The position numbers and the translations under genes are program-made. Below are positions 52,721 through 61,872 of a DNA stretch of 64,000 nt, one piece after another. The stretch comes from JAFTYO01 sp045644765 (lineage in GTDB: Bacteria > Pseudomonadota > Alphaproteobacteria > RF32 > CAG-239): the NCBI GenBank assembly GCA_045644765.1, contig JAZRHM010000038.1:1-64000 (forward strand), in the 5' to 3' direction. The notes under the pieces are model-generated. The model was not told the origin of the DNA, searched no databases, and saw only the letters and a program-made list of their open reading frames with translations. How positions within the stretch are numbered: position 1 is the first letter of the stretch; the number at the start of each line of letters is the position of its first letter.

Positions 52721-54046
52721 ATGTTTTATACCAATATAAAAAAAATTGGAATGATTTTATGTGTAGCAACTCTTTGCTCTTGTTCTATCTTTAACGGAGA
52801 CAAAGATCTGCCTACCGGCAAAAGAGTTTCTATTTTAGATACGAAATATAGCTACACAAACTTTGCCAACAAAGCCGTAAATTCCATACCAATTGCGACA
52901 TCAGACAAAAATTGGCTCCAAAGCGGAGGAAATTCAGCACATGTAGTCGGCAATATTGGTGGAAGCAAAAATATGTTTGAAAGCTGGAAAACCAAGTTTG
53001 GTAAAGGCGCAGATAAACGCAATTTGATGCTTGCTCAACCGATAATAGTAAATGATACCATATACACACAAGATGTAGAAGCCACTGTTAAAGCCTTTAA
53101 CTTAAAAACAGGCAATCAAATATGGAAAACAAAAATTAAACCGGCAAATAAAAACATATCTGATAACGGATTAAATGGTATCGGATTAGCATCAGACGAA
53201 CACAAAATATTTGCCGTAACGGGTTTTGGCAGTATTATAGCACTTGATGCAAAAGACGGCAAACAAATTTGGCGCATAGATCTTAACACACTGGTTAGAA
53301 CATCACCTAGTATCTGTTCCGATAAATTAATTATTCAAACACTTGATAATAAACTTATAGTGTTAAATACAACCGATGGTTCGGAAAGATTTAAATATAA
53401 CACTTCTAGTGAAGACACTATTTTGGCCGGCGGTGCTGTTCCGGCTTGTTCAAATGAAAAAGGCATAATTGTTGCCGGATTTTCCAACGGACAAGTAGAA
53501 GCTTTCAATGCAGATTTGGGTTATCCTTTATGGACTGTTAATTTAGTAAATCCTAAAAACGGAAGCTTAAACACTAACATAAATGCCATAAAAGCGTCAC
53601 CGATTATTGATGGAGATATTGTATACGCCATCGGTAATAATGATATGCTTATAGCGACAGATTATCGTACCGGAGAAACAATTTGGTCACAAGAAATCAG
53701 CTCAACAAACACACCTTGGATAGCGGGAAAATATATGTATATTATATCCGATAACAATGATCTTATATGTGTTGATAAAATTTCGGGAGAAATTATATAT
53801 GGTGTTAAACTGCTTACCGAATATGATTTAAAAGAAAAAAACGGCATATATTTGAGTGGTCCGATTATGACAAATGGTAAATTGTTAGTTACAGCCTCAA
53901 ACGGGGTTGTTTACGCTATATCTCCTTATGATGGAACAATTGAACACAAAATTGATTTAAAAGAAGAATTACCATATTCTCCGATAAGTGCGAATAATTC
54001 CGTTGTTTTCGCAACATCCAAAGCAAATTTGATTGTTTATAAATAG
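52721..54046 (+). CDS. bamB: Outer-membrane assembly lipoprotein BamB (PQQ-type beta propeller)
   Basis: 441 residues. Lipobox with Cys21 (LCSC). The mature protein shows repeated propeller blades with the pattern xxxxDAKDGKQIWR, TGNQIWKTKI, DGSERFKY, TGETIWSQE and SGEIIYG. BamB is a scaffold of the BAM complex that inserts outer-membrane barrels such as the one at position 1. Adjacent to der, as in many proteobacteria. Confidence 0.9.
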   Translation: MFYTNIKKIGMILCVATLCSCSIFNGDKDLPTGKRVSILDTKYSYTNFANKAVNSIPIATSDKNWLQSGGNSAHVVGNIGGSKNMFESWKTKFGKGADKRNLMLAQPIIVNDTIYTQDVEATVKAFNLKTGNQIWKTKIKPANKNISDNGLNGIGLASDEHKIFAVTGFGSIIALDAKDGKQIWRIDLNTLVRTSPSICSDKLIIQTLDNKLIVLNTTDGSERFKYNTSSEDTILAGGAVPACSNEKGIIVAGFSNGQVEAFNADLGYPLWTVNLVNPKNGSLNTNINAIKASPIIDGDIVYAIGNNDMLIATDYRTGETIWSQEISSTNTPWIAGKYMYIISDNNDLICVDKISGEIIYGVKLLTEYDLKEKNGIYLSGPIMTNGKLLVTASNGVVYAISPYDGTIEHKIDLKEELPYSPISANNSVVFATSKANLIVYK

Positions 54047-54054
54047 AGGTAAAA

Positions 54055-55395
54055 ATGGTCTTAAAAATTGCGATAATAGGTCGTCCAAATGTTGGAAAAT
54101 CGACATTGTTTAACAGGCTTGTCGGACACAAACTTGCAATCGTTCATGACAAACCGGGTGTTACTCGTGACAGAAAAGAAGCCCCTGCAAAATTACGAGA
54201 TTTAAATTTAAGCATTATAGATACAGCCGGCTTTGAATATTCTACTGATGACAATATAGAAAGCAGGATGTTTAAGCAAACATCCAGAGCCATAGACGAA
54301 GCTGATGTTTGTTTATTTATGACAGACGCAAGAACCGGTCTTCATCCTTTTGACGAAACATTTGCCGATTTAGTGAGACAAAGCCAAAAGCCTGTAATAT
54401 TACTAGTCAACAAATGCGAGGGTAAAACTCAAGAAAATAGCATTTTCGAAGCTTATAAATTAGGGCTTGGTGAACCGATTGCTTTTTCTGCCGAACATGG
54501 TTTGGGACTTGATGATTTATATTCATCTTTGTTGGAATATGAAAAAGATGAAGACACAAAAGAACAAGAAAATGAAGAAAATACCACAAAACCCATACAA
54601 TTAGCCATTGTCGGACGTCCTAACGTCGGAAAATCAACCCTTGTAAATGCACTTTTAAAAGATGAAAGAATGCTTACTGGTCCAGAAGCCGGCATTACTC
54701 GAGATGCCATAACTACAAAATGGGAATGGAACGGACGTAAAGTCAATTTAGTGGACACTGCCGGTTTAAGAAAACATTCAAAAATAACAGATTCTCTTGA
54801 AAAAATGTCAGCAGCCAGCACAAAACATGCCGCTTTTATGGCCCAAGTTGTTGTCTTGGTTTTAGATGCTGATGCTGTTTTAGATAAACAAGATTTAACC
54901 ATTGCACGTCAAGTTATAGATGAAGGAAGAGCGTTGGTTATTGCTATAAATAAATGGGATATAGCAAAACGTTCCGAAGCTTTACAACGCTTAAATGATA
55001 AACTTCAAACATCATTAACCCAAGTAACAGGTATTCCGACAGTTACAATATCTGCGCTCAAAAAAGAAGGTTTGGATAAATTGATGAGTGCCGTGTTTAA
55101 GGTGTATGATCGTTGGAATATGCGGATTCCAACAGCACCTTTGAACAAATGGTTTATTGATGTACAAGAACAAAACACTCCACCATTAGGAAAAAATAAA
55201 CGACGTATTAAATTAAAATATATAACACAAGCAAAAACCCGTCCGCCATCATTTTATATTTTTTCAAGCAACCCTGAAGGATTACCGGATTCATATCTGA
55301 GATATTTGGTAAACAGTTTGCGAGATACTTTTAATTTAGGTGGTGTTCCCATCAGGATTACAGTCAGAAAATCAGATAATCCCTATGCAAGATAA
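54055..55395 (+). CDS. der: GTPase Der (EngA), ribosome assembly
   Basis: 446 residues with two GTPase domains in tandem, each with GRPNVGKST (residues 9-17 and about 187-195), DTAG and NKxD motifs (NKCE in the first, NKWD in the second), followed by a KH-like C-terminal domain. Der acts in 50S subunit maturation. Overlaps nothing; 8 bases after bamB. Confidence 0.97.
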   Translation: MVLKIAIIGRPNVGKSTLFNRLVGHKLAIVHDKPGVTRDRKEAPAKLRDLNLSIIDTAGFEYSTDDNIESRMFKQTSRAIDEADVCLFMTDARTGLHPFDETFADLVRQSQKPVILLVNKCEGKTQENSIFEAYKLGLGEPIAFSAEHGLGLDDLYSSLLEYEKDEDTKEQENEENTTKPIQLAIVGRPNVGKSTLVNALLKDERMLTGPEAGITRDAITTKWEWNGRKVNLVDTAGLRKHSKITDSLEKMSAASTKHAAFMAQVVVLVLDADAVLDKQDLTIARQVIDEGRALVIAINKWDIAKRSEALQRLNDKLQTSLTQVTGIPTVTISALKKEGLDKLMSAVFKVYDRWNMRIPTAPLNKWFIDVQEQNTPPLGKNKRRIKLKYITQAKTRPPSFYIFSSNPEGLPDSYLRYLVNSLRDTFNLGGVPIRITVRKSDNPYAR

Positions 55396-55512
55396 CAAAT
55401 TAACCGATAGTTATAATTATTTATTGACTTTCACAATAATAATCATTACTATTTCAATGTGCGGTAAGCTTTTATGTTTTTAAGCCCGCATTTATCGTAA
55501 TTGAAGTCCTTA

Positions 55513-55543
55513 GCTTCCGGTTGAATAGCCGGAAGCATTTTTT
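55513..55543 (+). terminator. Terminator after der
   Basis: GCTTCCGG (55513-55520) / CCGGAAGC (55529-55536) followed by a T-run. Confidence 0.92.
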
Positions 55544-55555
55544 TATGTTTACTTC

Positions 55556-55584
55556 TTGACATTTATCAAAGTTTATATTAGCAT
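55556..55584 (+). promoter_or_regulatory. Predicted promoter of the candidate structured RNA
   Basis: TTGACA (55556-55561), 17 bases, TAGCAT (55579-55584): a perfect -35 and a fair -10. Transcription would start near 55591. Confidence 0.5.
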
Positions 55585-55590
55585 TTAAGG

Positions 55591-55792
55591 CAGATGGTCG
55601 AATTGGCCGTCCGGAACCTAACAATTCCTATGTAACGCGTCTTTAGTATAGGGACGTTAAATTTTATACGCCGACTGGTTATTTAAAAAAATGACTGGAA
55701 GGCGGTAAAATAAGCCTTGCGGTCAATATACCGCGCTATTTCGTTATTATAGTTGTTAGCTTCCAGTCGCTTTTGTAAGAAGCGATTTTTTT
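55591..55792 (+). ncRNA. Candidate structured RNA of about 200 nt upstream of the orphan pilin gene
   Basis: The segment is bounded by a promoter and a terminator and contains no long open frame. GACTGGAAG (55693-55701) pairs with CTTCCAGTC (55760-55768), enclosing GCGGT-CAATAT-ACCGC (55719-55734). Upstream, CCTAT/ATAGG and CGCC/GGCG can also pair. It matches no tmRNA, 6S, SRP, RNase P or common riboswitch consensus that I know. A 13-codon frame begins at the ATG at 55594 and could be a leader peptide. It may be an independent sRNA or the leader that controls the pilin gene. Confidence 0.4.
55767..55792 (+). terminator. Terminator between the structured RNA and the pilin gene
   Basis: TCGCTT (55767-55772) / AAGCGA (55780-55785) followed by seven T. 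It partly overlaps the CTTCCAGTC arm of the larger hairpin, so the two structures compete, as expected for an attenuator. Confidence 0.7.
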
Positions 55793-55827
55793 ATGTAAGT
55801 AACTTATTTAAAAAAAGGAAGATAATT

Positions 55828-56475
55828 ATGAAATATATAAATGAAAATGGGCGTTCTATGGTTGAAATGCTTGGTGTGCTTGCAATTATCGGTGTTTTAT
55901 CAGTCGGTGGTATTGCAGGTTACTCAAAAGCCATGAACAAATATAAAATCAACAAAACAACAGACCAAGTTTCCATGCTTGTTGCAAACCTCAGAACAAT
56001 ATTCTCTTCTCAAGGTAACTATGATGAATTAGATAACGCAGGTGCCAGAAAATTTGGCGTTGTCCCAAATGATATGTATGGTGATACTAGCTCTAGTTTA
56101 AAAAATGCTTTCGGTGGTGATGTTACAATAGCATACGACAAAGCAAGAAGTGGAGATAGTAAAGAAAATGAAGCTTTTACAATTAGATACGATGGTTTAT
56201 CGTCAGAAGCATGTGTTACCATTGCAACAGGTGACTGGGGATCAGGCCAGGCTTCCGGTTTGATTGCCATGGGCGCTGGTATTACAGACGACTTAGAAAA
56301 TCTCTCTTCTTTACTAATTGATGATGGTACACCAGCAGCTAATGATGGATTAGTTACAGCTAAACCTGGTGATTCAGACTCACCAACACCTATTTCTGTT
56401 TCTAATGCTGTAAAAGCTTGTGATGGAGCTGATAATGCTGGATCAGGTTACACAGTAATGTGGAAGTACTACTAA
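55828..56475 (+). CDS. Type IV pilin-like protein with class III signal, orphan
   Basis: 215 residues from the ATG at 55828, with AAGGAAG upstream. The N-terminus has a prepilin-type leader ending in Gly (MKYINENG) followed by RSMVEMLGVLAIIGVLSVGG. Glu lies at position 5 after the cleavage point and a 20-residue hydrophobic helix follows, as in type IV pilins and pseudopilins. The first mature residue is Arg instead of the usual Phe/Met. Two Cys in the C-terminal half (EACVTIA, VKACDGA) could form the D-loop disulfide. No peptidase, ATPase or secretin gene is in the window. Confidence 0.75.
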   Translation: MKYINENGRSMVEMLGVLAIIGVLSVGGIAGYSKAMNKYKINKTTDQVSMLVANLRTIFSSQGNYDELDNAGARKFGVVPNDMYGDTSSSLKNAFGGDVTIAYDKARSGDSKENEAFTIRYDGLSSEACVTIATGDWGSGQASGLIAMGAGITDDLENLSSLLIDDGTPAANDGLVTAKPGDSDSPTPISVSNAVKACDGADNAGSGYTVMWKYY

Positions 56476-56520
56476 TTTAAAAAAATCACATTCCTGTAAG
56501 GCTATATGCTTTACAAAAAA

Positions 56521-56546
56521 GAGAGCATAGCTGGGCTCTCTTTTTT
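56521..56546 (+). terminator. Terminator after the pilin gene
   Basis: GAGAGC (56521-56526) / GCTCTC (56535-56540) followed by six T; it also faces the convergent yejB end. Confidence 0.82.
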
Positions 56547-56547
56547 G

Positions 56548-57621
56548 TTATATCTTATCAAAATTTATTCTCGGATCCACTAATGAATATGTTATATCGC
56601 TTAAAAGCTTTAGGCATAGCCCCAACAATGCAAAAATATATAATGTACCAAATATAATTGGATAATCTCTGGTCATAATTGCTTCATACCCCAATAAGCC
56701 CAGTCCGTTTAATGAAAACACCACTTCTATAAGTAAAGATCCCGTAAATAACATTTTTATCAATAAAGACGGAAAACCGGCAATAATGATCAGCATTGCA
56801 TTACGGAACACATGTTTATATAAAATTTGTTTTTCACTTAATCCTTTTGCTTTGGCTGTTAAAACATATTGTTTTCCTATCTCATCAAGAAACGAATTTT
56901 TTGTAAGCATAGTTAAGGTTGCAAAACCACCAATCACAATTGAAAGAACCGGCAAAGCTATGTGATGAAAATAGTCTAAAACCTTATGCAACATATTTAA
57001 ATCATCCCAATTATCCGATGTAAGCCCTCTTAGAGGAAACCACTGTAAATATACCCCACCGGCAAAGAAGACAATCAAAAAAACAGCAAATAAAAATACA
57101 GGAACCGCAGATCCAAATATAATTGCAAATGAAGAAAATGTATCAAATTTGGAACCGTCAACCAACGCTTTTTTGATACCCAAAGGTATAGATATTAAAT
57201 ATATTATCAAAGTTGACCATAATCCCAATGAAACAGAAACAGGCATACGTTCAACTATAAGTTCTCCCACGCTTTTATCTTGATAATAGCTACGCCCGAA
57301 ATCAAACTTAGCATAATCTGTAAGCATTTTTACAAAACGTTCATACCACGGCTTATCAAAACCAAACTGTTTTTCCAGTTCTTTTACCAAATCTTCCGGC
57401 ACTCCCTGAGCCCCTCTATATTGGCTCTGAGAAGATGTATTCTTTACATTTGCCGTAGAAGTAAACTGCGCTTTTGCATCAACATTTAATCCCTGATATT
57501 TTGCCAACATATATTCCACCGGACCTCCGGGTGCAAATTGTATAATAGCAAAATTAATTGCCAATATGCCAAACAATGTAAATGGAATTAACAATAGCCT
57601 TTTTATGATATAATTCCTCAT
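56548..57621 (-). CDS. yejB: ABC transporter permease, YejB type
   Basis: 357 residues. Six membrane helices with the dipeptide/oligopeptide permease pattern: FGILAINFAIIQFAPGGPVEY at the N-terminus and the EAA loop (TAKAKGLSEKQILYKHVFRNA). The N-terminal insertion before the second helix and the pairing with YejA fit the YejABEF microcin C/peptide importer. It overlaps yejA by four bases (ATGA). yejE and yejF, the second permease and the ATPase, are not next to it. Confidence 0.88.
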   Translation of the reverse strand: MRNYIIKRLLLIPFTLFGILAINFAIIQFAPGGPVEYMLAKYQGLNVDAKAQFTSTANVKNTSSQSQYRGAQGVPEDLVKELEKQFGFDKPWYERFVKMLTDYAKFDFGRSYYQDKSVGELIVERMPVSVSLGLWSTLIIYLISIPLGIKKALVDGSKFDTFSSFAIIFGSAVPVFLFAVFLIVFFAGGVYLQWFPLRGLTSDNWDDLNMLHKVLDYFHHIALPVLSIVIGGFATLTMLTKNSFLDEIGKQYVLTAKAKGLSEKQILYKHVFRNAMLIIIAGFPSLLIKMLFTGSLLIEVVFSLNGLGLLGYEAIMTRDYPIIFGTLYIFALLGLCLKLLSDITYSLVDPRINFDKI

Positions 57622-59420
57622 TTTTTTATCTCCGCTTTTTTATCCCACCACAAAAAAGGCTGATACCCTATTTTTAAATCTGTATTTGGCATACCAAACT
57701 TATTACGATACCCGACACGATTTACTCCGGAATACCACTGAAAAATAAGATAATATTCATTAAGCATAACTCTGTCTAAGGCTTTAACCGAAGCAACATA
57801 TTCTTCTTTTGTTTGAGCACTTACAATTTTGTTTATCAAGCTATCAACAACATCATTCTTAATTCCCATGATGTTATAACTACCTTTAACATCTGCTGAT
57901 GCCGAACCAAACATTTCTTTTAGTTCATTTCCTGGCATTTGGCTCATACGATATGACATAATTGCCATATCAAACTCAAAATTATCCATACGATTCTTAA
58001 AAACATTTACATCAATTGTTCTAAAGCTTGCCTCTATGCCTATCTTTTTTAAATTGGCAATAAATGGCAGCATAACTCTTGTAAAAGTTGATCCGTTTGC
58101 CGAATTGCTTATAATTTCAAACTTTAAGGGCAATCCTGTTGCCAAATTGGTCATTTTTCCATCAACAAAATCAAAACCTGATTGTTGTAACAATAAAACG
58201 GCTTGTTTTAAGTTTTCTCTTAATTTTTCAGGCGTAGAATTATCCGGCAATGAAAAACTTGTTGTAAAAATTTGCTCATCAAGTTTATCTTTATATTGCT
58301 CTAATATTTGTTTTTCTAATCCCTTAGGCAATCCGTATGCTTCCATTGAAGAATTTGTAAAATAGCTATCCAAACGCTTATACTGATTATAAAATAATTT
58401 ACTGTTTGCCCACTCAAAATTAAAAGCTAAATCAATTGCTCTTCTGACACGTTTATCTTTGAATATATCTTTTCTTAAATTAAATGCAAAATGCTGTAAC
58501 ACGGCAGGCTCTTGATGTGAAAAGCTTTGCTTTACAACATCACCGCTTTTTACCAACTCATTATCATAACCTGTAGCCCAAATTTTAGCAATATATTCTT
58601 CTCTCACATCAATATTACCGGCAAATAAGGCTTGCAAAGTTACGGTCGTATCTTGGTAATAATCGATCCTTATTTCATCAAAATTAAAATGCCCTTTCCG
58701 AGATGCTAAATTTTGCGCCCAATAGTTTTTATCTCGCTCCAATATAACATACTTACCGGCACTGAATTTTTTTATTTTATATGGGCCGTTACCGAGTGGA
58801 ATTTCCAAACTTGGTTTAGCAAAATCTTTATCCTGCCAATATTTGGATGAAAAAATTTTAAACTGAGATAAAATAAGCGGTAATTCCTTATTGTTTGAGC
58901 CTTTTTTAAAATAAAATCGTACATGATAATTATTTATTTTTTCAACTTTCTCAACATCGGAATAATACACCTTATAAATTGGGGCTCCTTTTTCAATCAA
59001 AATATTAAAACTAAAAATCACATCATCTGCACTTATTTTTGAGCCGTCTGCAAATTTTGCATTTTCATCTATAATAAAACCGACATATTCTGATGTATAT
59101 TCAAACTCTTTAGCAATTAAAGGATAAACTGTAGCAATATCATCAGTCGGAGAATATCCCAAACTGTCCCAAATTAAACCGGCCACAGTTCCTGATGCTG
59201 AACCTTTAAATATAAACGGATTAAAGTTATCAAAACTGCCATATTCAGGCATTACAATTTTTCCGCCCTTCGGCGCTTTAGGATTAACATATTCAAAATT
59301 TTCAAAACCTGTTTTATATTTTGGCGCATTATAAAGCGAAATATTTTTTTGAGTAGCATTAGCTGTAAAAACTAAACAACTTAAAAATACAGCTAAGCTA
59401 TTTCTTATAATTTTCTTCAT
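57618..59420 (-). CDS. yejA: Periplasmic peptide-binding protein, YejA type
   Basis: 600 residues with a Sec signal peptide (about 1-22). Solute-binding family 5 fold with the YejA features: FENFEYVNPKAPKGGKIVMPEYGSFDNFNPFIFKG at the start and FMSYRMSQMPGNELKEMFGSASAD-like segments later. It captures peptides for YejB. It overlaps the upstream 402-residue membrane protein gene by 23 bases, so the three genes form one operon. Confidence 0.9.
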   Translation of the reverse strand: MKKIIRNSLAVFLSCLVFTANATQKNISLYNAPKYKTGFENFEYVNPKAPKGGKIVMPEYGSFDNFNPFIFKGSASGTVAGLIWDSLGYSPTDDIATVYPLIAKEFEYTSEYVGFIIDENAKFADGSKISADDVIFSFNILIEKGAPIYKVYYSDVEKVEKINNYHVRFYFKKGSNNKELPLILSQFKIFSSKYWQDKDFAKPSLEIPLGNGPYKIKKFSAGKYVILERDKNYWAQNLASRKGHFNFDEIRIDYYQDTTVTLQALFAGNIDVREEYIAKIWATGYDNELVKSGDVVKQSFSHQEPAVLQHFAFNLRKDIFKDKRVRRAIDLAFNFEWANSKLFYNQYKRLDSYFTNSSMEAYGLPKGLEKQILEQYKDKLDEQIFTTSFSLPDNSTPEKLRENLKQAVLLLQQSGFDFVDGKMTNLATGLPLKFEIISNSANGSTFTRVMLPFIANLKKIGIEASFRTIDVNVFKNRMDNFEFDMAIMSYRMSQMPGNELKEMFGSASADVKGSYNIMGIKNDVVDSLINKIVSAQTKEEYVASVKALDRVMLNEYYLIFQWYSGVNRVGYRNKFGMPNTDLKIGYQPFLWWDKKAEIKK

Positions 59421-60606
59421 TTATCCAACCACCAAACGGATAAGCAAAATTATCTTCTTTTTGCTCATTTTTCTCTTCTGTTGCACCTACATATGATTCT
59501 TCATCATTTGCACCCAATTTAATCAATGGTTCTACCTTTTCTTCAATATTATCCATAGGCACACTTAAACGAGGAGAAAAATCTGTATCAAAAGATTGCT
59601 CAGAAGACAACCCTAAACGTGGTAAATCTTCATCAAAAGTCTCATATTCATCATTATCGTTATTATAATTCTTGTGTTGTTCTTCAGGAGAATTCATACT
59701 TTTTTCAAGAGCAGCAAAAAATTCGTCATTTTCAACACTTTCATCTATATCAGATGTAACAGATTTTGTTTTTTTGAACAAACTGAATTTTTTCCATTTG
59801 GAAATTGCATTGTCAACAGCCTCAGGCTCTTTCATTTCTAAAATTTTCGGAGACACTTCCATCGTTTCTTCTTGTTCAAGCGTAGTTTCTTTAATTTCTT
59901 CATAAGAAGCATCCACACTATCTACAACAGGTGCTAAAATAGTATAAGCTTTTCCCATAACTCCTGTTTCTAAAATAGTAATAAAAGTGCGTTCCCTATC
60001 GTGTTTTTCCAACAAAGCTGTTAAGTTCTGATATCTGTAACAAAACTCTAAGAGCGTCCCCTTAAAAACTACATCTTTACGAGATTTTTCAGCCAAATAA
60101 GAAGAAAAATCTTCATAATTTTTTGAAGTTTCAACCAAGCGCTTAGCTATTGCCCATCTTTCACCATTTTTAACCTTATTCCAAAGTTGTTCCATCTGCA
60201 TTGACGAAGCGGCATTACATCTTTGTACAATATCAGCTAAAATTTCATTCATATCATCAATAAAAACATCAAACTTATTAATAACAAAACCATCTTTAAT
60301 TTCGTGTTCTGCATCAAGCATAACTCTGACAACTAAATCTGTATAATCCTGATTTTTTTTCATCTGAGTATGAAGTTGTAAAAGCTTTTGTTGTACGCCC
60401 AGATTATTTTTATGCTGACTTATAAGACCAAAAAGTTGCCACACTGCCCAAACAGGCGCTATAATCAACCCGATATATAAAGCGACATCACTAACCGGCA
60501 AAGAACTTAAATCATTTCCGGCAAGTTTAGAATTGAGGTATAATATAATATATACCACCCATGTTAACGATGAAAACACCGATACAAAAAACAAAATCGT
60601 CAGCAA
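59398..60606 (-). CDS. Unknown two-helix membrane protein
   Basis: 402 residues. Two N-terminal membrane helices (about 2-24, 43-64) are followed by a helical cytoplasmic domain (about 70-235) and a disordered acidic C-terminal region (about 240-402) with several Glu/Asp runs. No family is recognised. It lies directly upstream of, and overlaps, yejA, and is divergent from accA. It may be a conserved protein of this lineage; the operon link to peptide uptake is positional only. Confidence 0.6.
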   Translation of the reverse strand: MLTILFFVSVFSSLTWVVYIILYLNSKLAGNDLSSLPVSDVALYIGLIIAPVWAVWQLFGLISQHKNNLGVQQKLLQLHTQMKKNQDYTDLVVRVMLDAEHEIKDGFVINKFDVFIDDMNEILADIVQRCNAASSMQMEQLWNKVKNGERWAIAKRLVETSKNYEDFSSYLAEKSRKDVVFKGTLLEFCYRYQNLTALLEKHDRERTFITILETGVMGKAYTILAPVVDSVDASYEEIKETTLEQEETMEVSPKILEMKEPEAVDNAISKWKKFSLFKKTKSVTSDIDESVENDEFFAALEKSMNSPEEQHKNYNNDNDEYETFDEDLPRLGLSSEQSFDTDFSPRLSVPMDNIEEKVEPLIKLGANDEESYVGATEEKNEQKEDNFAYPFGGWINEENYKK

Positions 60607-60779
60607 TTTTCCACTCCAAATATAAAACTGATTTTCCTCATATTATTAAAGTTTAAGCCGATTTTCAACCAAAATTAGCACATATTTGACAAGAAAAATT
60701 AACAGGCAAAAAAAATACTGATGATTTTTTTTAAAAAAGTGTTAAGAATACTGTAAGATTAATTTTAAGTGAGGAACAA

Positions 60780-61745
60780 ATGATAACAGGCTCTGAACAA
60801 GTTGTACTCGATTTTGAAAAGAACATTGTTGAAATAGAAGAAAAAATCGAACATCTCAAAGCTCTGCTTAAAGATGAAGATATTGATATAACATCCGAAA
60901 TTAAAAGGTTGGAACAAAAACTAAACAAATCGTTGAGTACTGTATACCAAAATCTGACAGCATGGCAAAAAGCCCAAATCGCAAGACATCCCAACAGACC
61001 TCATTGCCTTGATTATATTAACGCTCTCATTGATGATTTTGTTTTACTTTGTGGTGATCGTTGCTTTAGCGATGATGAAGCTATGATAGCCGGAATCGGT
61101 AAATTTGACGGCATCTCAGTTGTTGTAATCGGACAAGAAAAAGGTCACAATTTAGAAACTCGTATGAAACATAATTTTGGGATGGCCAAACCTGAAGGGT
61201 ACAGAAAAGCTCAAAGACTTATGGATATGGCATCTCGTTTTAATATGCCTGTATTATCTTTTGTAGACACTGCCGGAGCATACCCCGGAATTGATGCAGA
61301 AGCAAGAGGACAAGCTGAAGCAATTGCTTCATCCATTGAAAAATGTTTTCAAGTAAAAGCTCCCATAATTTCCACCATAATAGGTGAAGGGGGGTCCGGA
61401 GGAGCTATTGCTATTGCCACTGCAAATGTTGTAATGATGCTGGAGCATTCTATATATTCTGTTATATCTCCAGAAGGTTGCGCATCAATTCTGTGGCGCA
61501 GTGCAGATAAAACTAAAGAAGCTACCGAAGCCTTAAAACTAACCGCGCAAGATCTAAAATCTTTTGGCGTTATTGATGAAATTATAGCAGAACCTCTTGG
61601 AGGAGCTCATCGCAATCATCAAGTTGTTTTTGAAAACCTTCGTAAATCTTTACAAAAGCATCTTAGCGAACTCGGGAAACTAAATGGAGACGAACTCAAA
61701 AAGCAAAGAACTGAAAAATTTCTTGCGATGAGTCGTAATTTATAA
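60780..61745 (+). CDS. accA: Acetyl-CoA carboxylase carboxyltransferase subunit alpha
   Basis: 321 residues. The N-terminal helix (FEKNIVEIEEKIEHLKALL) and catalytic region (CLDYINALIDDFVLLCGDRCFSDDEAMIAGIGK, RKAQRLMDMASRFNMPVLSFVDTAGAYPGIDAEARGQAEAIA, GEGGSGGAIAIA) match AccA. It transfers the carboxyl group from biotin to acetyl-CoA in fatty-acid synthesis. GTGAGGA precedes the ATG. accD is not in the window. Confidence 0.97.
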   Translation: MITGSEQVVLDFEKNIVEIEEKIEHLKALLKDEDIDITSEIKRLEQKLNKSLSTVYQNLTAWQKAQIARHPNRPHCLDYINALIDDFVLLCGDRCFSDDEAMIAGIGKFDGISVVVIGQEKGHNLETRMKHNFGMAKPEGYRKAQRLMDMASRFNMPVLSFVDTAGAYPGIDAEARGQAEAIASSIEKCFQVKAPIISTIIGEGGSGGAIAIATANVVMMLEHSIYSVISPEGCASILWRSADKTKEATEALKLTAQDLKSFGVIDEIIAEPLGGAHRNHQVVFENLRKSLQKHLSELGKLNGDELKKQRTEKFLAMSRNL

Positions 61746-61797
61746 ACCCTAAATATATTTTTCCGCATGCTTACAATGAGTGTTAATATTTTTTATA

Positions 61798-61826
61798 TTG
61801 ACAACCGATGTTTTTTTGTCTACAAT
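61798..61826 (+). promoter_or_regulatory. Strong predicted sigma70 promoter
   Basis: TTGACA (61798-61803), 17 bases, TACAAT (61821-61826): near consensus. It implies a transcript start near 61833, so the following gene begins at the ATG at 61873 and not at an upstream codon. Confidence 0.75.
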
Positions 61827-61872
61827 AAAGTCGAAATTAGATTATTATCAACTATTAAATAAAAAAATAATT

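Noticed and set aside
55591..55792. tmRNA, 6S or SRP RNA identity for the structured region
   Set aside because: None of the expected elements are present: no T-arm and tag frame for tmRNA, no paired ends for 6S, no GGAAG-type apical loop for SRP.
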